Shown here: piece by piece, positions 48,080 to 60,620 of the stretch | Layout: each line of letters starts with the position of its first letter | Numbering within the stretch: position 1 is the first letter of the stretch | DNA from: Allolobophora icterica | Lineage: Eukaryota; Annelida; Clitellata; Crassiclitellata; Lumbricidae | DNA length: 64,000 bases | Reading direction: 5' to 3' | Assembly: GCA_963556255.1 (NCBI GenBank) | Contig: OY744604.1 | Location: 21,132,566-21,196,565, forward strand | The notes under the pieces: generated by a model | The model's database searches: none | What the model was told of the DNA's origin: nothing | What the model saw: the letters and a program-made list of their open reading frames with translations, nothing else | Made by a program: the position numbers and the translations under genes

Positions 48080-48950
48080 TCGTTTTGAACGGTGGCATTC
48101 AATGAGCGGTCGTCAAAGGGAGTTATGCGGACTCATCCGAAGAAGAGGTAGTTATATAACTTGTCGAACAAAAGACAAATACGAACGGTGCGTAACGAAG
48201 GACCTTGCCAAAGAGGTCGTAACGGCGAATGCTACCAGTAGAACATAGCGAAAGTCAGTAAATAGTATAGAAGCGCTACGAACTTCGAGGAGTGAATCCT
48301 ATGCGAATAAATAAAGGAACGTTGTTGGAATATTCATCGCTGGAATATCGGTGGATCTAAATATCTACAAAACGAGCAGACACATCGGCGTCATTACCCA
48401 TCATCCGCTGTATGAAGATGGTCACATTCAGCCGTCGATAAGCTTTGCGAATAGAAAGAACGATTGAATCTCTACAATCTACAATACTACAGGAACCATT
48501 CAACATGGGGAGGTTAGCTTAGGTATACTATAAAACGTACAATAATAGTGCTGGTCATAGGTAGGAACTTAGGCCATTTAAACTGATATTATTAAGAAAC
48601 CTTAACACTCCACAGGCCTATTGAATATTATCATTGACTATTTTTATGTTTATCTTGATTACATATTCCAAAATGTTTCTTAGTGATATCTCTCCATCGG
48701 TTGACTATCTGGGGTCGCTTGACCCACTTGCATGTGATTAGGAGGTAGGACTGAATAACAAGCAGTCGGATGCATGATCAGTATCAGACCCTAAGGAAAT
48801 AATAACCAAATATAGGGTTAGACGTTACAAATATACACAAATACACAATTTTCGCACGCGTGTAGGCCCCTACTGGAGTTTCCATTATCAGGCAGATTCA
48901 TCTAAAAAATCAGCCAGAAATGCAATTTCTACTTGCTTATTTGAACACTT
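48080..48950. other. Non-coding stretch
   Basis: No gene identified. The 48110-48500 segment has the look of an LTR or untranslated region (AATAAATAAAGGAACG near 48310), but I found no matching partner. Confidence 0.35.
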
Positions 48951-48954
48951 ACTA

Positions 48955-49744
48955 CCTGACAGTACAATAAAGGCTTTTTGTTACGTCATTTCAACTATGA
49001 AACACGATGAAACACGTTTTTTTGTTAACAAATTTAAATTTTAAGAATAAAGTCCCTGTTTACGTCACTTTTATTATGAAACACGTCTACTGAAGGCATA
49101 TAAGTTTTAATTCTGAAACCAAAGGTCGGTTGTTATGTCACTTCAATTATGAAACACACTATTTAGTAATTTTTAGATTTAGGCCTAGAGAATAAGAGCA
49201 TTTGTTACGTCGCTTCAATTATGAAGTAGTGTATTGTTATTATAAGTTTACATTCAAAGAATAAAGGCCTTTATTACGTCACTTCAGCGTCACTTCATTT
49301 CAATTGTGAAATACGTCTATAGTTTGTAATTTTAGATTTAAAGAATAAAGGCCATTCTTACGTCACTTTAGTTATGAATAAGTCTATTGTTATTAGGTTT
49401 AAATCTAGAGAATAAAAACCTATTGTTACGTCACTTCAGTTATGATCCACACACGTCTCTTCTATAATGAAACACGTCTATTGTTAGTAATTTTGAATTA
49501 TTATTTTATTTTCATTATTATATAATTATTGTTTTCATTGTTATTATATTTATTATTACGCTTATTGTCGTTATTATATTTATTCTTTTGTTATTATTAC
49601 CATCAGCATCGTCATCATCATCATTATTATTCGGCATTGCGCATAAATGGCGCCAAATATAGATTTATTGGGCGCCATTATAATCATTTAACGGCCTTGA
49701 AGAGGAAACGATGCGAAATTTGGTAGACCAAAGTTACGCCTCTG
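48955..49744. mobile_element. TGACGTAA-minisatellite DNA element, copy a (inverted)
   Basis: The right end is the reverse complement of CAGAGGCGTAACTTTGGTCT. The interior is a mirrored version of copy b (51549 on): the GCGCC-flanked segment, ATT/ATC simple repeats, then about seven units with TTACGTCACTTCAATTATGA. The left end was not defined. Confidence 0.75.
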
Positions 49745-50865
49745 ACCTGACCGGAACTCAAGTGCTGTGTGACACATTATAGAATGACGCCATTTAATTA
49801 TGTAGGCCTACACTCTACAGTATGCAGTCGTTGGGGCCCCCACAGTTTTACTGAACAGGGCCACCACATTTGTTAATCCGGCCCTGCCCCTCCCGTCCTC
49901 TCCGCTTCCCTACCCTTACCACTCTTTTTCCCTCCTCTGCCCATCCCTGCTTTCCCGGTCCCGCCCTATCGCCACATTATTTACTGCCTTTCCATTTCCA
50001 AACCCTTCCCATCCCGTCCTCAGCCCCTTCCCTATAGTGAGTGGGGACTGTGGAGACGCTCGTAGGTGAGTTTTAGAACATTTTAAAGCCTACAAAAGCA
50101 GCATTTTGTAATGCCTAAATATGCTTTGAATTGTTCTGTAAAAGCGTGTCTGCAACTATGATCAAACCTGAAGCCGAAGCAAGTTTTTGAAGTAAACATT
50201 ACATTTGTTGCTTTTTTGCAGGACTCTAATTTTGTTGTTCAACTTGTTCTAGCTTCTAAGGTGAATCAGGCTAACACATTTCAGTTTATTACTAACAAAC
50301 ACTATTCAAGCTGTGTTACACAAAAGAATATAATGTAACAAAATAAAAAGTTAGTTCTTAATATTCGACAATAAAACACAAAAACGTAGTCGTTATATAG
50401 GTTGTCGATTCATCATGATCTTGTCCTGTAGTCGACTAAGTCTTCTAATCCTATCTTATTTAAAGTTATTTCTTAAATTTAATGTGTAATAATTATGATT
50501 TAAAAAACAGTTAGCTAATCCTTTAGTTATGTTCGATTACTGGAACCTACGAAATAAAGCAAAATGTCGATTTGGAATTGTATAGGCTAGTCTTTAAATG
50601 TAACCCTAAGTAACCCTAGAATTCGTTCAGAGGTGACTCAATAATATTATTTAGACCAGACGCTTGGAGAAGAAGTCAGCCAAGGTAATCGTTATCGTAA
50701 TCGTAATCTCCAAACTTTCTAAAGCGCCACTCGACGGGCACGCGCAGGGCATCAGCCTATTCTCCAGCGCTACATCAAATCAGAAGAGGTTTTCCAGAGA
50801 GTGGTCCAAAAGAGGTCCGAATCCGGTTCCAGAGGGTCAGACCAAGACAGGAAATAAAGCATCTG
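49745..50865. other. Non-coding stretch
   Basis: C-rich tract at 49880-50030 and AT-rich beyond. TAGGCCTA at 49803. The 50664-50885 frame has no family features. Confidence 0.4.
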
Positions 50866-51548
50866 TTAAGGCGGGTGTCGTTTAGGACGAGAATTGGAAA
50901 ACGGAGGATCAGATGAGTTAGGGTAGGGGTACTTGAAAAGGTGATACCTTAGTTCAGAGTGGAAAGCCCGGGAGGTGATGAGGAGGAGGATGAAGGACAG
51001 GTTGCAATAATGATGGGGGAACCGGGAATTTGCGCAATTCAGAGGGGATATCGTTCCAGAGGCGTGGTGCTTTCTTGGATATGGCTCGGTTGGAGAACTT
51101 GAGATGATTATATAGTGACCGGGGTCGAGAAAGACTGAGATATGAGGATGATCGGGTGGGTCGGGTTGCCTGGATGGTGAGAGATCACGGAGGTACTTGG
51201 GCTGGGAATATTGTAGGGAGTTGTAGGTTTGTGATAGGACCTTGAAGTGGATTTGCACTGGGATTTTTAGCCAATGGAGTGATTTGAGGATGGGAGTGAT
51301 ATGATGATGTTTAGGCGTTCTATAATGACAGCTCTGGCTAGTGAGTTTTGGATAAGTTGGAGACATATGATTTGGGGTGGATTAAAAAAGTTGAGAAAGA
51401 GGGAATTGCAGTAATCAAGCTTCGAATGAAGAATGGAGGAAGCAATGGTGGAGGCAGTTTGAAGGTCGAGCATGGGCCGGATTCGTCAGATGTCACGAAT
51501 GTGCGTGAAGGAGGATCGAGAGAGGTTGGAGATGTTGTTAGTGCAGAG
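50866..51548 (-). mobile_element. CR1/L2-like retrotransposon, 3' portion
   Basis: ILHSKLDYCNSLFLNFF, LIQNSLARAVI and LKSLHWLKIPVQIHFKVLSQ mark the reverse transcriptase C-terminus. It is the same family as 16735-17930. It appears to be the 3' end of a single element whose upstream parts lie at 53850-54470, 57590-58090 and possibly 58250-58560. Confidence 0.85.
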
Positions 51549-51686
51549 TCGTGACTTTGGTCTAGAAAGTGGGGTTACCAAATTTCGTATCGTTTCCCCT
51601 TCAAGACTGTTAGATAATTATAATGGCGCCCAATGAATCTATATTTGACGCCATTTATGCACAATTCCGAATGATGATGATGATGG

Positions 51687-51759
<73 letters not shown>

Positions 51760-52159
51760 AACAATAAAAATAAATATAATAGACCCTCAATATTGATAAT
51801 AAACATAGTAATAAGCATAATAACAATAACAATAATAATTATATGATAATAATGCCAATAATAATATTAAAAAAATAATAATAATTTAAAATAACTAGCA
51901 GTTGACGGTTTCATCATTGAAGAGGCGTGTTTCGATTATAATTGAAGTGACGTAACAACAGACCTTAATTCTCTGAATTTAAACTTAATAACATAAACGT
52001 TTTCATAATTGAAGTGACATAACAAAGGTCTTTATTGTCTAAATCTAAAGCTTCTAATTATATACGTGTTTTTCTTAATCGAAATGACGTAGGCCTACTT
52101 TTCATAATTAAGGTAAAGTAACCAAGCCTTTATTATCTAAATCCGAGATTAAAAATTAC

Positions 52160-52406
52160 CAGTGCTTTTTTTCAGCCAGAACGCGCCGGAATCGCGTTCC
52201 GGCACCTTTTTTCAGGTACTAAAAATAATTTTTTTATTTTAATAACAAAAACAATAATTTAGTTATTTTAATTTAATTTCAATGTTTTGAACTGTTTTCA
52301 GTGTTTATTGAGACCACTCCCAAACCCCAATCCCGTTTTTCTCGGGATTTTAGCCCGCTCATAATTATTTCCGTTCCGGAACCTATTATTCAAGAAAAAA
52401 ACACTG
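52160..52406. mobile_element. hAT-like MITE, CAGTGCTTTTTTC family, copy 2
   Basis: Ends CAGTGCTTTTTTTC and CAGTGTTTTTTTC. Flanks aaaattac and aaaataat agree at 6 of 8. Internal CGCGTTCCGGCACC is shared with the other copies. Confidence 0.8.
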
Positions 52407-52801
52407 AAAATAATAGACGTTTTAAGAATTAGAATGACGTAACAATTAACCTCTATTTTCTAAATTTTAAGTTATAATAACAGTAGACTAAGTCTTTTTC
52501 ATAGCGGAAGTGAGGTAACGAAGGCTTCATTCCCTAAATGCAAACGTATAATGACAATACACTTTTCGATAATTGAAGTGACGTAACAAAGGCCTTTATT
52601 GTATAAATCTAAAAATTACTAAATAATATGTTTCGTAATTGACGTGACGTAACAAAGGCCTGTTTTCCCTAACTGCAAACTTATAATGACAACACATTTT
52701 TCGCTTATTGAAGTGACGTAACAAAGGCCTTTATTGTATAAATCTAAAAGTAACTAAATTCTGTGTTTTATAATTGACGTGACGTAACAAAGACCTTTGT
52801 T

Positions 52802-53065
52802 CAGTCCTTTTTTCTGGGAAAAAAGGTTCCGGAACGGAACAATAGGTTCCGGAACGGAATAATTATTGGCGGGCTAAAATTCCGAGAAAAACGGGATTGG
52901 GGTTGGGAGGGGTCTCAGTAAACACTGAAAACAGTTCAAAACACTGAAATTAAATTAAAATAACTAAATTATTGCTTTTATTATTAAATAAATAAATAAT
53001 TTGTTTGTAGCTGAAAAAAGGTGCCGGAACGCCGTTCCGGCGCGTTCCGGCTGAAAAAAGCACTG
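52802..53065. mobile_element. hAT-like MITE, CAGTGCTTTTTTC family, copy 3 (inverted)
   Basis: The perfect duplication cctttgtt lies at 52794-52801 and 53066-53073. Ends CAGTCCTTTTTTC and CAGTGCTTTTTTC. It is the reverse orientation of copy 2, so the two copies could pair as a hairpin. Confidence 0.92.
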
Positions 53066-53401
53066 CCTTTGTTCCCTAAATGTAAACTTATAATGGCAAT
53101 ACACTTTTCGATTATTGAAGTGACGTAACAAAGGCCTTTATTGTATAAATCTAAAGGTTACTAAATAATGTGTTTCATAATTGAAGTGACGTAACAATAG
53201 GCCTTTGGTTTTAAAATTGAAATTTATACAATTTGGTTTTAAAATTGAAATTTATACAATTTGGTTTTAAAATTGAAATTTATACAAACAACGTGTTTCA
53301 TAATTAAATTGACATGAAAAGGGCCTTAATTCTTAAACTTTAAATTCACTAACAAAAGACGTGTTTCATAATTGAAATTATGTACCAATAGGCCTTTATT
53401 C

Positions 53402-53850
<449 letters not shown>

Positions 53851-54470
53851 TCAAAATATTACCAAGATTGAGGAGCTGAAGGTAAGAGACCACGAGTTAG
53901 TCGGTAGGTGCATGGAAGGGTCAGGGATTGTGTTGATTTGATCAGGAAGCATTAGGAAGATGTACTCGTATTTGAAATGATTAAGGCAGAGGAGATTGGA
54001 TTACATCCACTGTGAGATTAGGTTAACCACGTTGAGTAATTGTGTGATGGAGGTCGAGAAAGAGCTTGCGGAGATGGATATGTAGAGTTTGGTGTCGTCT
54101 GCGTAGAGATGGTGGTCAACAGAGGAGGATTTTATGAGATGGTTTAAATGTGTGGGTATGCAGTAACAGGATGAAGAGGAGTGGACCCAGGACGTAACCT
54201 TGGAGGGACACTACAGGAGAGAGGGAAGGGTTGCGAGCAGTGGCTGTAGGCTTTAACAGAGAAGGATCGGAAAGATAAGTAAGACTAGAACCAGAGTAGA
54301 GCAGTGCCAGAGACGCCAAACCAAGAAGATAATCGTTGAAGGAGGAGGCTGTGAATGATGCTGTCAAATGCGGCGGAGATGTCGAGAAGACAGAGGCAGG
54401 AGACTTGCTGCTGGCTGACGGCAGAGACCAGTTTATTGCACAGAGATTAGGGTGGTCCTCAGCAACATGG
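53851..54470 (-). mobile_element. CR1/L2-like retrotransposon, central portion
   Basis: Minus-strand frames include ASFNDYLLGLASLALLYSG, LTYLSDPSLLKP and GYVLGPLLFILLLHTHTF, the reverse transcriptase palm up to the PQGSVLGPLLF box. It fits between 57590-58090 (upstream) and 50866-51548 (downstream) of the same family. Confidence 0.78.
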
Positions 54471-54792
54471 GGAAAATTTTTTGTTTCCCTTAATGTCTTC
54501 TACCCTCTTATATGGTACTCCTTCAGTAAAACCTTATTGCTGCCAAAACTGGCTGTGGTTGGTGCACATTTATGGTATGCTCAATCTACTTCTGTGTTGG
54601 ACGTTGGACGTCGTTGGTGCTATTCAAAATATAACTCTGCGAAATTGTGAACGGTTAAAATTTTTTATCCCAACTCCTCTCTGTTCAGAAGTTGTCTTCC
54701 AGAACTGGTCAGGCAATGGCATATGAAACGATTGAGGTTCTGTCTGAGTAGGGCGTTAAGGCATCAAAGGATTCTGCTTTCACACAATTTCC

Positions 54793-55461
54793 ATGAAGAT
54801 GAAGGTAATGAAGATAAACAAGAGAAGCGGTATAATACCACAAACAATAAAGATCACACTAAACGGACAAGAAATAGAACAGGTGGAGAAGTTTTGCTAT
54901 CTAGGAAGTGTGATCACAGACGATGCAAGATGCCACGAGGAAATAAAAAGAAGAATATCCATGGGAAAAGATGCATTTTACAAAAGAGGAGAGCTGATGA
55001 GAGGAACCTTAAGCAAGAATCTAAAGAAGAGAATGGTGAAGACACTGGTGTGGAGTGTGGTGCTGTACGGCTCCGAGACATGGACAATGAGGAAGGACGA
55101 CATAAAAAGATTGGAGGCCTTCGAGATGTGGGTGTGGCGCAGAATGGAGAGAGTTAGCTGGGTGGAACGGAGGACGAACGAGGAAATCCTGCAAATGGTA
55201 GAAGAACAAAGATCACTCATAAGTACTATACGCGGACGACAAAGGAAATGGATCGGGCACATCCTAAGGAGTGAGACACTGCTAAGAGACATCATGGAGG
55301 GAAGGATGGAGGGGAGAAAGACGCGAGGAAGACCGAGGGCAATGCTGCTAGACTGGATGATGACAAAAGAAGAAGGATACAGTGGACTGAAGAGAAGAGC
55401 ACAAGACAGAGAACGATGGCGTCATTGGTCATACGAACCTGCCAATGGGCAGAGAACATAA
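54793..55461 (+). CDS. Non-LTR retrotransposon reverse transcriptase C-terminal ORF
   Basis: 222 intact codons with [73 protein letters not shown] and [13 protein letters not shown]. These are the thumb and tail of an endonuclease/reverse transcriptase polyprotein. The polymerase and endonuclease are missing (5' truncation), so it cannot retrotranspose on its own. The open frame suggests a young copy. It is the same family as 4915-5265. Confidence 0.85.
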   Translation: MKMKVMKINKRSGIIPQTIKITLNGQEIEQVEKFCYLGSVITDDARCHEEIKRRISMGKDAFYKRGELMRGTLSKNLKKRMVKTLVWSVVLYGSETWTMRKDDIKRLEAFEMWVWRRMERVSWVERRTNEEILQMVEEQRSLISTIRGRQRKWIGHILRSETLLRDIMEGRMEGRKTRGRPRAMLLDWMMTKEEGYSGLKRRAQDRERWRHWSYEPANGQRT

Positions 55462-56724
55462 AGACAATTTCCTGCAACACGGGACGAAAGAATGGAGCTT
55501 GCGTTTTGGTAGAAGCTGCTGGAGAGAAAAGTGCTCTACTTGGCGTGCAGGCTACAAAATTCTTTTGGAGGAAGCTGTAATGATCTCCCAAACCACACAA
55601 TGATTTCCAGCTACACAACATGCTATAAGATGTTACAGTGTAGAGAAGAATCTATTCAGATTATATAATGTAGGATAGTAGAGCTACATAAATGTAACTT
55701 AATTTAAATGCCAGCAGCTAAGCCAGCATTGTAGGGATTAATTAATATTAGATAGAGGGGTTCATCATATCTACGCAAAGGACAGCAGACGATGTGGACT
55801 CACCTCATTGGTCAGGACGAACAGCTGATCAAAACCGTTATGGCGAAGCGGCTGACGACTCGGTAACCAAGCAACCGTGGTGACGTGGCGTGGAAATGCG
55901 GCAGTTCGATTTTTGATTTCAACTGAACAAGACGTTCTAGAAATCTTGAGTGGATCGACTCGGTGGATGTTGGACTAAGTCGATGAGAGGGCATCGTTAG
56001 TCAGTATGATCGGTTTTGCGAAACGATCGATACAGTTGAGTTTATAAGTCGAGACGTTGGACAGCGAGGATCGAATAATTCGAGTGAAACGCTCTCGTAA
56101 CAAACCGATGCGAAGCGTGACTTTCCATCATAGGAAGTCGACATTTGCGAAGCGATCTTGTCAACGGACTTAAGGAGTTATTCCGCGAGTGAAGTGTACG
56201 TTACTCTGGAGTAGTAAAGCGCACACTCGGGTTGTAACGACGGTCTCTTTGGGAGAGACATCACGCTACGAGAAGTCACGAGAACGGTGGATAGTCGAGC
56301 TTCGACGAGGGAGAAACAAGGCGATTTGCGAACGGAGCCGCGAAATCATCAGATGAACAAACGGATGAAAGACAGCTTTTCCACGAGGAACAAACTGTGA
56401 GAACATTCCGTGCTAAAGGGTCTTACTGGGAGGTAGCATTAGGCAATAAAATCTAGATAGCAAAGATGCTGGCTAGGTAGGGAGTAAGGCAAAGTAGACA
56501 TAGGATAACTAGACATTGAACTGTTACATGCTTTAACTTTGATATACATTATATTCATATTCATTTAAATGCATACACAGGTGTTCTCTGTTCATTTCCC
56601 TAGTCAAATAGATAGGCCTATGCATTTCCTTGTCCAGTAAAGACAAGATGAAACAGAACTAAAGTAGTCGTGGGTGTAGAACATAACACTAAGCACTCTT
56701 AGTATAGGGTGGCGCTACAGAAGC
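55462..56724. other. Non-coding stretch, CpG-richer 55780-56420
   Basis: No gene recognised. The 55780-56420 part is rich in CG and GTCGA/GCGA motifs, unlike its AT-rich neighbours. It may be an LTR or 5' region of an unrecognised element. Confidence 0.4.
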
Positions 56725-57252
56725 CTTCAGCACCACAATAGGACCATCCAGTGAGCCTGAGATCCTCCTGTTCAAGAGGTTCAACGCATTCTGGCTCATA
56801 ATTCTTGTCGAAGATTACAAGCCTGGTGTTGAAGTTCTGAGCATTGCAGCTGCACTCTGTGATATTTCGTCTGAGGTCATGGACTCGCCAGTGTCCAAAG
56901 GTGTTCTGAAGAAGTTGTGAGGGCAGCTTTGGTATCTGAGTGAAGAGCTGAAAGCATAAGCCTTCTTTGACCGAGGCGTTGATGTAGTCGCGAAAAGAGC
57001 AATGGTGGAAGAACTCAGTCAGGAGGAAAAGGGGATCTTCCGAATCGTATTTCTCTGAACCAGTCCAAGATTCCAGAATTAAGACTACGTGATTTCGTGA
57101 CCGAAAACACGCGTAATTTCTTCCAGATTCTTGACTTGCCAGATTCCTTCATGGAAGTCAACCCGGAGGTCTGGCTGACAAATCCTGACTATCTTCACGC
57201 AGAAGATGTTGTTAAAGAGTTTCTTGTTGTCAATGATACTGCAGAGCAAGGG
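56725..57252 (+). pseudogene. Uncharacterised TE-like protein family, copy 1
   Basis: The plus-strand translation reads SSEPEILLFKRFNAFWLIIL, LSEELKA then AFFDRGVDVVAKRAMVEEL. It continues with FVTENTRNFFQILDLPDSFM and VVKEFLVVNDTAEQGVAL. I recognise the pattern (RF..FW, WYLSEEL, FFD, RT..FF.IL, VVND.AERGVAL) from hypothetical proteins in many metazoan genomes, but know no function. It has in-frame stops and frameshifts. It is truncated by the hAT-like end at 57253. Confidence 0.6.
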
Positions 57253-57341
57253 GTGGCACTGTTAATTTTTTTTTTCAATTTGGAGGCCCCTAGAATCGTG
57301 GGGCCCAGGCGACTGTCCAATGCCTTAAGACGGCACTGGTA
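57253..57341. mobile_element. Short hAT-like element or solo end
   Basis: The right end is the reverse complement of CAGTGCCGTCTTAAGGCAT, matching the end of 13838-15538. The left begins CACTGTTAATTTT right after GGTGG. It contains GGCCCC stretches. It is about 90 bp and no clear duplication was found. Confidence 0.55.
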
Positions 57342-57589
57342 CTATAAACTAGTTGAATGCGCCTGTCCATTATACTACTGCAGCCAATGCATTCTAATGA
57401 CTGATCAAATCATTATTGGAAGACTTTTTATTTACATGTATATGATTGTACAAAATTAGCAAACCTGTCAAGTGGATTGAGCATGCCCTAAATATTGACA
57501 AATAGTTAAGAAATTTAATACCAATTAGTTTCTTCAAAGGGAGAACCTATTTGAAGGGTGGGAGAGTGCGATTTTGAAAGTTGAATAAT

Positions 57590-58090
57590 AAGGACCACCC
57601 AAACAGAGATGCAACTAAAGTTTCTGTGGAGTAGTGTTTAGTGAAGCCAGATTAGTGGGAGTTAGGATGTGAATCAGAAGAGAGGTAGTCGTTTAGCCGA
57701 GCAAGGACAATAATTCGTTCAGTTAACTTAGATAGAGGAGAAAGATTTGAGATGGGACGGTAGTTAGATAGGTTTTCCTTGTCAAGATTTACTTTTTGAG
57801 AAGGGAGTGACTAGAGAGTGTTTAAGTGCAATTGGATAGTTGCCGGTAGAGAGTGAGAGATTGATAATTTTGGTGATTAAAGGAGCGACGACAGAGGCAC
57901 AGTCTTTTAGAAGAGAGGTGGGGATAGGATCAAGTTCGCACTGCTTGTTGGGAAGAGAGTTTAGGAGGAGTGACACTTCTGCTTCGGACGCGGGAGAGAG
58001 AATTGGGAGCGATAACTGATAGGCAATCGGAGTAGGGTAGAGAGAATGGGATGAATCAGTGCTGGAGGAACCAATGGGAGTGTGTGCTTA
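57590..58090 (-). mobile_element. CR1/L2-like retrotransposon, reverse transcriptase N-terminal portion
   Basis: LLNSLPNKQCELDPIPTSLL and LITKIINLSLSTGNYP, followed by frames with NYRPISNLSPLSKL and HYSTETL. These are the start of the reverse transcriptase domain. The continuation lies 3.1 kb away at 54470 after inserted sequences. Confidence 0.82.
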
Positions 58091-58249
58091 GAAGAGATTG
58101 AAATACTCTAGTACTCCTTACACGATATCTTAATTCTCATGTCGAAGTAAGACGAGGCATGCCTCGACTTGCCTCGTCTTGCCTCATACTGGCTACGGCC
58201 CTGTCCACAGCCTCGGCCATGTTCGCTTTAAGGAGATTGTAGCCAGATC

Positions 58250-58560
58250 AGCCAGGTTTCAGTTTCACGACTTAGTGTCTATGGAGGACGTACAGATGAT
58301 TTCGGGCAGGAGTCAGCACCTCCCTTCACCAGTAAAAACGCCACTTATTCGGTAAGTGGATAGATTAAAATTGAAGTCACCACTGAAGAAAATATACATA
58401 CATTGAGCTTCTTAAGCTCTTGTAATATGGTTATGGTGTTTATCTTAGTCTCATAAAATACGAATAAACCAAAGCTGTCCATGATCTGGAATTTCCCGCA
58501 AGCCAAAGCGTTGAAAAGTGCGCATTCTGGAAACTTCCTCGAGTCCCAATTGACTGTATT
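58250..58560 (-). mobile_element. Possible endonuclease-region fragment of the same retrotransposon
   Basis: A minus-strand frame gives YIFFSGDFNFNLSTYRISG, resembling the GDFN motif of apurinic-type endonucleases of non-LTR elements. An adjacent frame has ECALFNALACGKFQIMDSFG. Only the motif and its position support this. Confidence 0.55.
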
Positions 58561-58799
58561 GTCCAAAATTGTTCACGCTGGCTATGCATTTAGCAATAGG
58601 CATGCAGAACCCAACCAACCTTTTGACGATTCAGTGTGCCTTTCCTCTTCCAATAATTATGCACAAACTTCAGTCTGTTCTTAATGCTGCTCCCAGAGCC
58701 GTAGCAACAAAGAACGTGGTCCCCTTCGAACATACGTCCGGACCTCTAACAATGCGGAAACTGAAGTGCTGTAATATGTAGATTCAACACATCTTCAGC

Positions 58800-59930
58800 T
58801 GTAAAAAGAGGGCTCGAGTTATCACTGTGACACCCAGCTTATCTGCAGTACTCGATCGAACCAAACTGAGTGACAGAAGGCAACATTTGTATTAGTAACA
58901 GTTGCTCAAAGTCCTGGTCATAATGTCCAGGAGTTAAATATCAACTATTCATCAACCCACAGAGCTAGAGAGCACCATAGAGCTGAAATTGCTTCACATC
59001 TTAAAGAACAGTTTCAAGCAAATGTCTCTCTTGAGGTACACTGGGATGGTAAACTCCTGAGAGAAATTACTGGAAAGTTACTTGTACATCGATAGCCAGT
59101 AATAGTTTCGGGAGCTGGAGTGAACCAATTGCTTGGTGCTCCAAAGTTGACTTCCAGTAGCCTCAGCTGTAGCTCATTTGACAGAAAATTGGGACCTTGT
59201 CGATCGCACTAATTATATGTTTTTTTATACCACTTCGAGAATTCATTGAGCTTGTAATAATTTTTCCTGGAGGTGCACCATTCAGAATATCATTTTTTGG
59301 CTCCTGGAGCCATACCTCATGCCAGATGGATGTCAAAGGCATTGTACTCACTAAAGACATGGATGTTTCGTGGCAAATTTAAACTTGCCACTAACGAAAA
59401 GAATGGACTCCGGAACCGGAACATGTGCAGTGCGCATCTGCATTGTTCGCATCTAAGTCAAGGCCTGGTTCACGGCTCCAAATGCAGCTGCATTTTCAAA
59501 TCATGCTCTCCACTGCCTTCAGCTCTTGGACCAGGATGAAACAGTGAACACACTCATTGTCAAAGCCACGCGAAAGAAATTTGCTTATCACCTTTGGCGT
59601 CTCAGTGGCTTTGTCATTTTGATGCGACAGTACTGTTTAATCCAAACGAGCAATGGTAAAGGCAATTAATCAGAAGAACGGTATTGGAACGGTATAGAAG
59701 ATTCTGCAAAATGCGTCACAGTTGAAGCAAGGAAATGCCAAAACACGGAAATTGAGTACTTCGTGACAAAAGAAAATACGATGCATTTCTTCTGCCGGCT
59801 TGGCATTCCGGCTGGATTCACGAAATGTGACCCGGACTTAAGGCCACAGCGAGAGGATTATAAAAATGCCATCAAGACTGTTGAACATCTGAAGGTTGTC
59901 AACGACAATGCTGAGTAGTATTGAGGAGTA
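58800..59930 (+). pseudogene. Uncharacterised TE-like protein family, copy 2
   Basis: Plus-strand frames give SLSAVLDRTKLSDR, ELNINYSSTHRAREHHRAEI, LEVHWDGKLLREITGKLLV and VSGAGVNQLLGAPKL. They continue with ARWMSKALYSLKTWMFRGKF, KLATNEKNGLRNRN and finally KTVEHLKVVNDNAE. The order agrees with copy 1 where they overlap (VVND.AE). There are multiple frameshifts and stops and a missing middle. The function is unknown. Repetition and decay argue for a mobile element gene. Confidence 0.65.
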
Positions 59931-60173
59931 GGCCTAAAACAGCATTTTTACTAAGAAAGAAAATCAGAAACAGTATTTACTTCAATTCGTCCAGGAACAC
60001 TATAGAATGTTTCTAACTTGCAAAAAAGACTCGTTTACCGCCAGCTCATTGCCTAGGCAATTCATAGACAATTAGATAATAGGCACTCAGCACTGTAATC
60101 AAGCTTCTCAGGCTCTGTACAGATAATGACTGCTGAATGTTACCTGCTTGAAGCTTGCTAAAATATAGGCCTA

Positions 60174-60226
60174 CTAGCTGGTTTACCCGGCGTTGCCCGG
60201 GGTTATAAGTTTCAATCCCTGTAGCA

Positions 60227-60258
<32 letters not shown>

Positions 60259-60620
60259 ACCACCACACCACAGGAAAAGTTAATGTGAAGTGAAATCCCT
60301 ACGGCGCACCTTTACAAATGCATGCCGTTGAAACAGAATTAGCGATGAAAGACAGAGAATCTTCTCGGGTGGCGCCATCTGGGGAATGAAAATAAGTCGA
60401 CTGGAATTTGTTTGGTGGGGGTTAGGGAGAGGTTTTCGCCCGTTTTCACCATGGAAGAGGTGAAAACGGGGGACGCGAAGCCTCACACTGGGTGTGTAAT
60501 GCCCACCCCGAGACAGTAGTGAAGGTTTCGAGTGAAAAGGTCGAAAACTGTAGAAATGCATTCCGGTCAAAGATCGCGGTGCTACAGACAGTTACTTCTT
60601 TATATATATAGATATCTAAT
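60174..60620. repeat. Unclassified repeat with CCCGGCGTTGCCCGGG head
   Basis: Begins ACTAGCTGGTTTACCCGGCG TTGCCCGGGG, a hairpin-forming head I recognise as widespread in invertebrate genomes. It has a (CCACCG)n run at 60226-60266 and ends in ACTTCTTTATATATATAG. The 96-codon minus frame at 60280-60570 has no family features. Confidence 0.55.

Larger units (their letters stand above)
51549..53401. mobile_element. TGACGTAA-minisatellite DNA element, copy b
   Basis: Starts GTGACTTTGGTCTAGAAAG, then a GCGCC-flanked segment, a (GAT)n run (51671-51758) and about twelve 65-70 bp units with GAAGTGACGTAACAAAGGCC. Two MITEs (52160-52406, 52802-53065) sit in the unit array. The right end is not clear. 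Confidence 0.75.

Noticed and set aside
51575..51832. Poly-histidine frame as a metal-binding protein
   Set aside because: It translates a (GAT)n run inside a DNA element. The same holds for the poly-Met and poly-His frames at 53467-53754.
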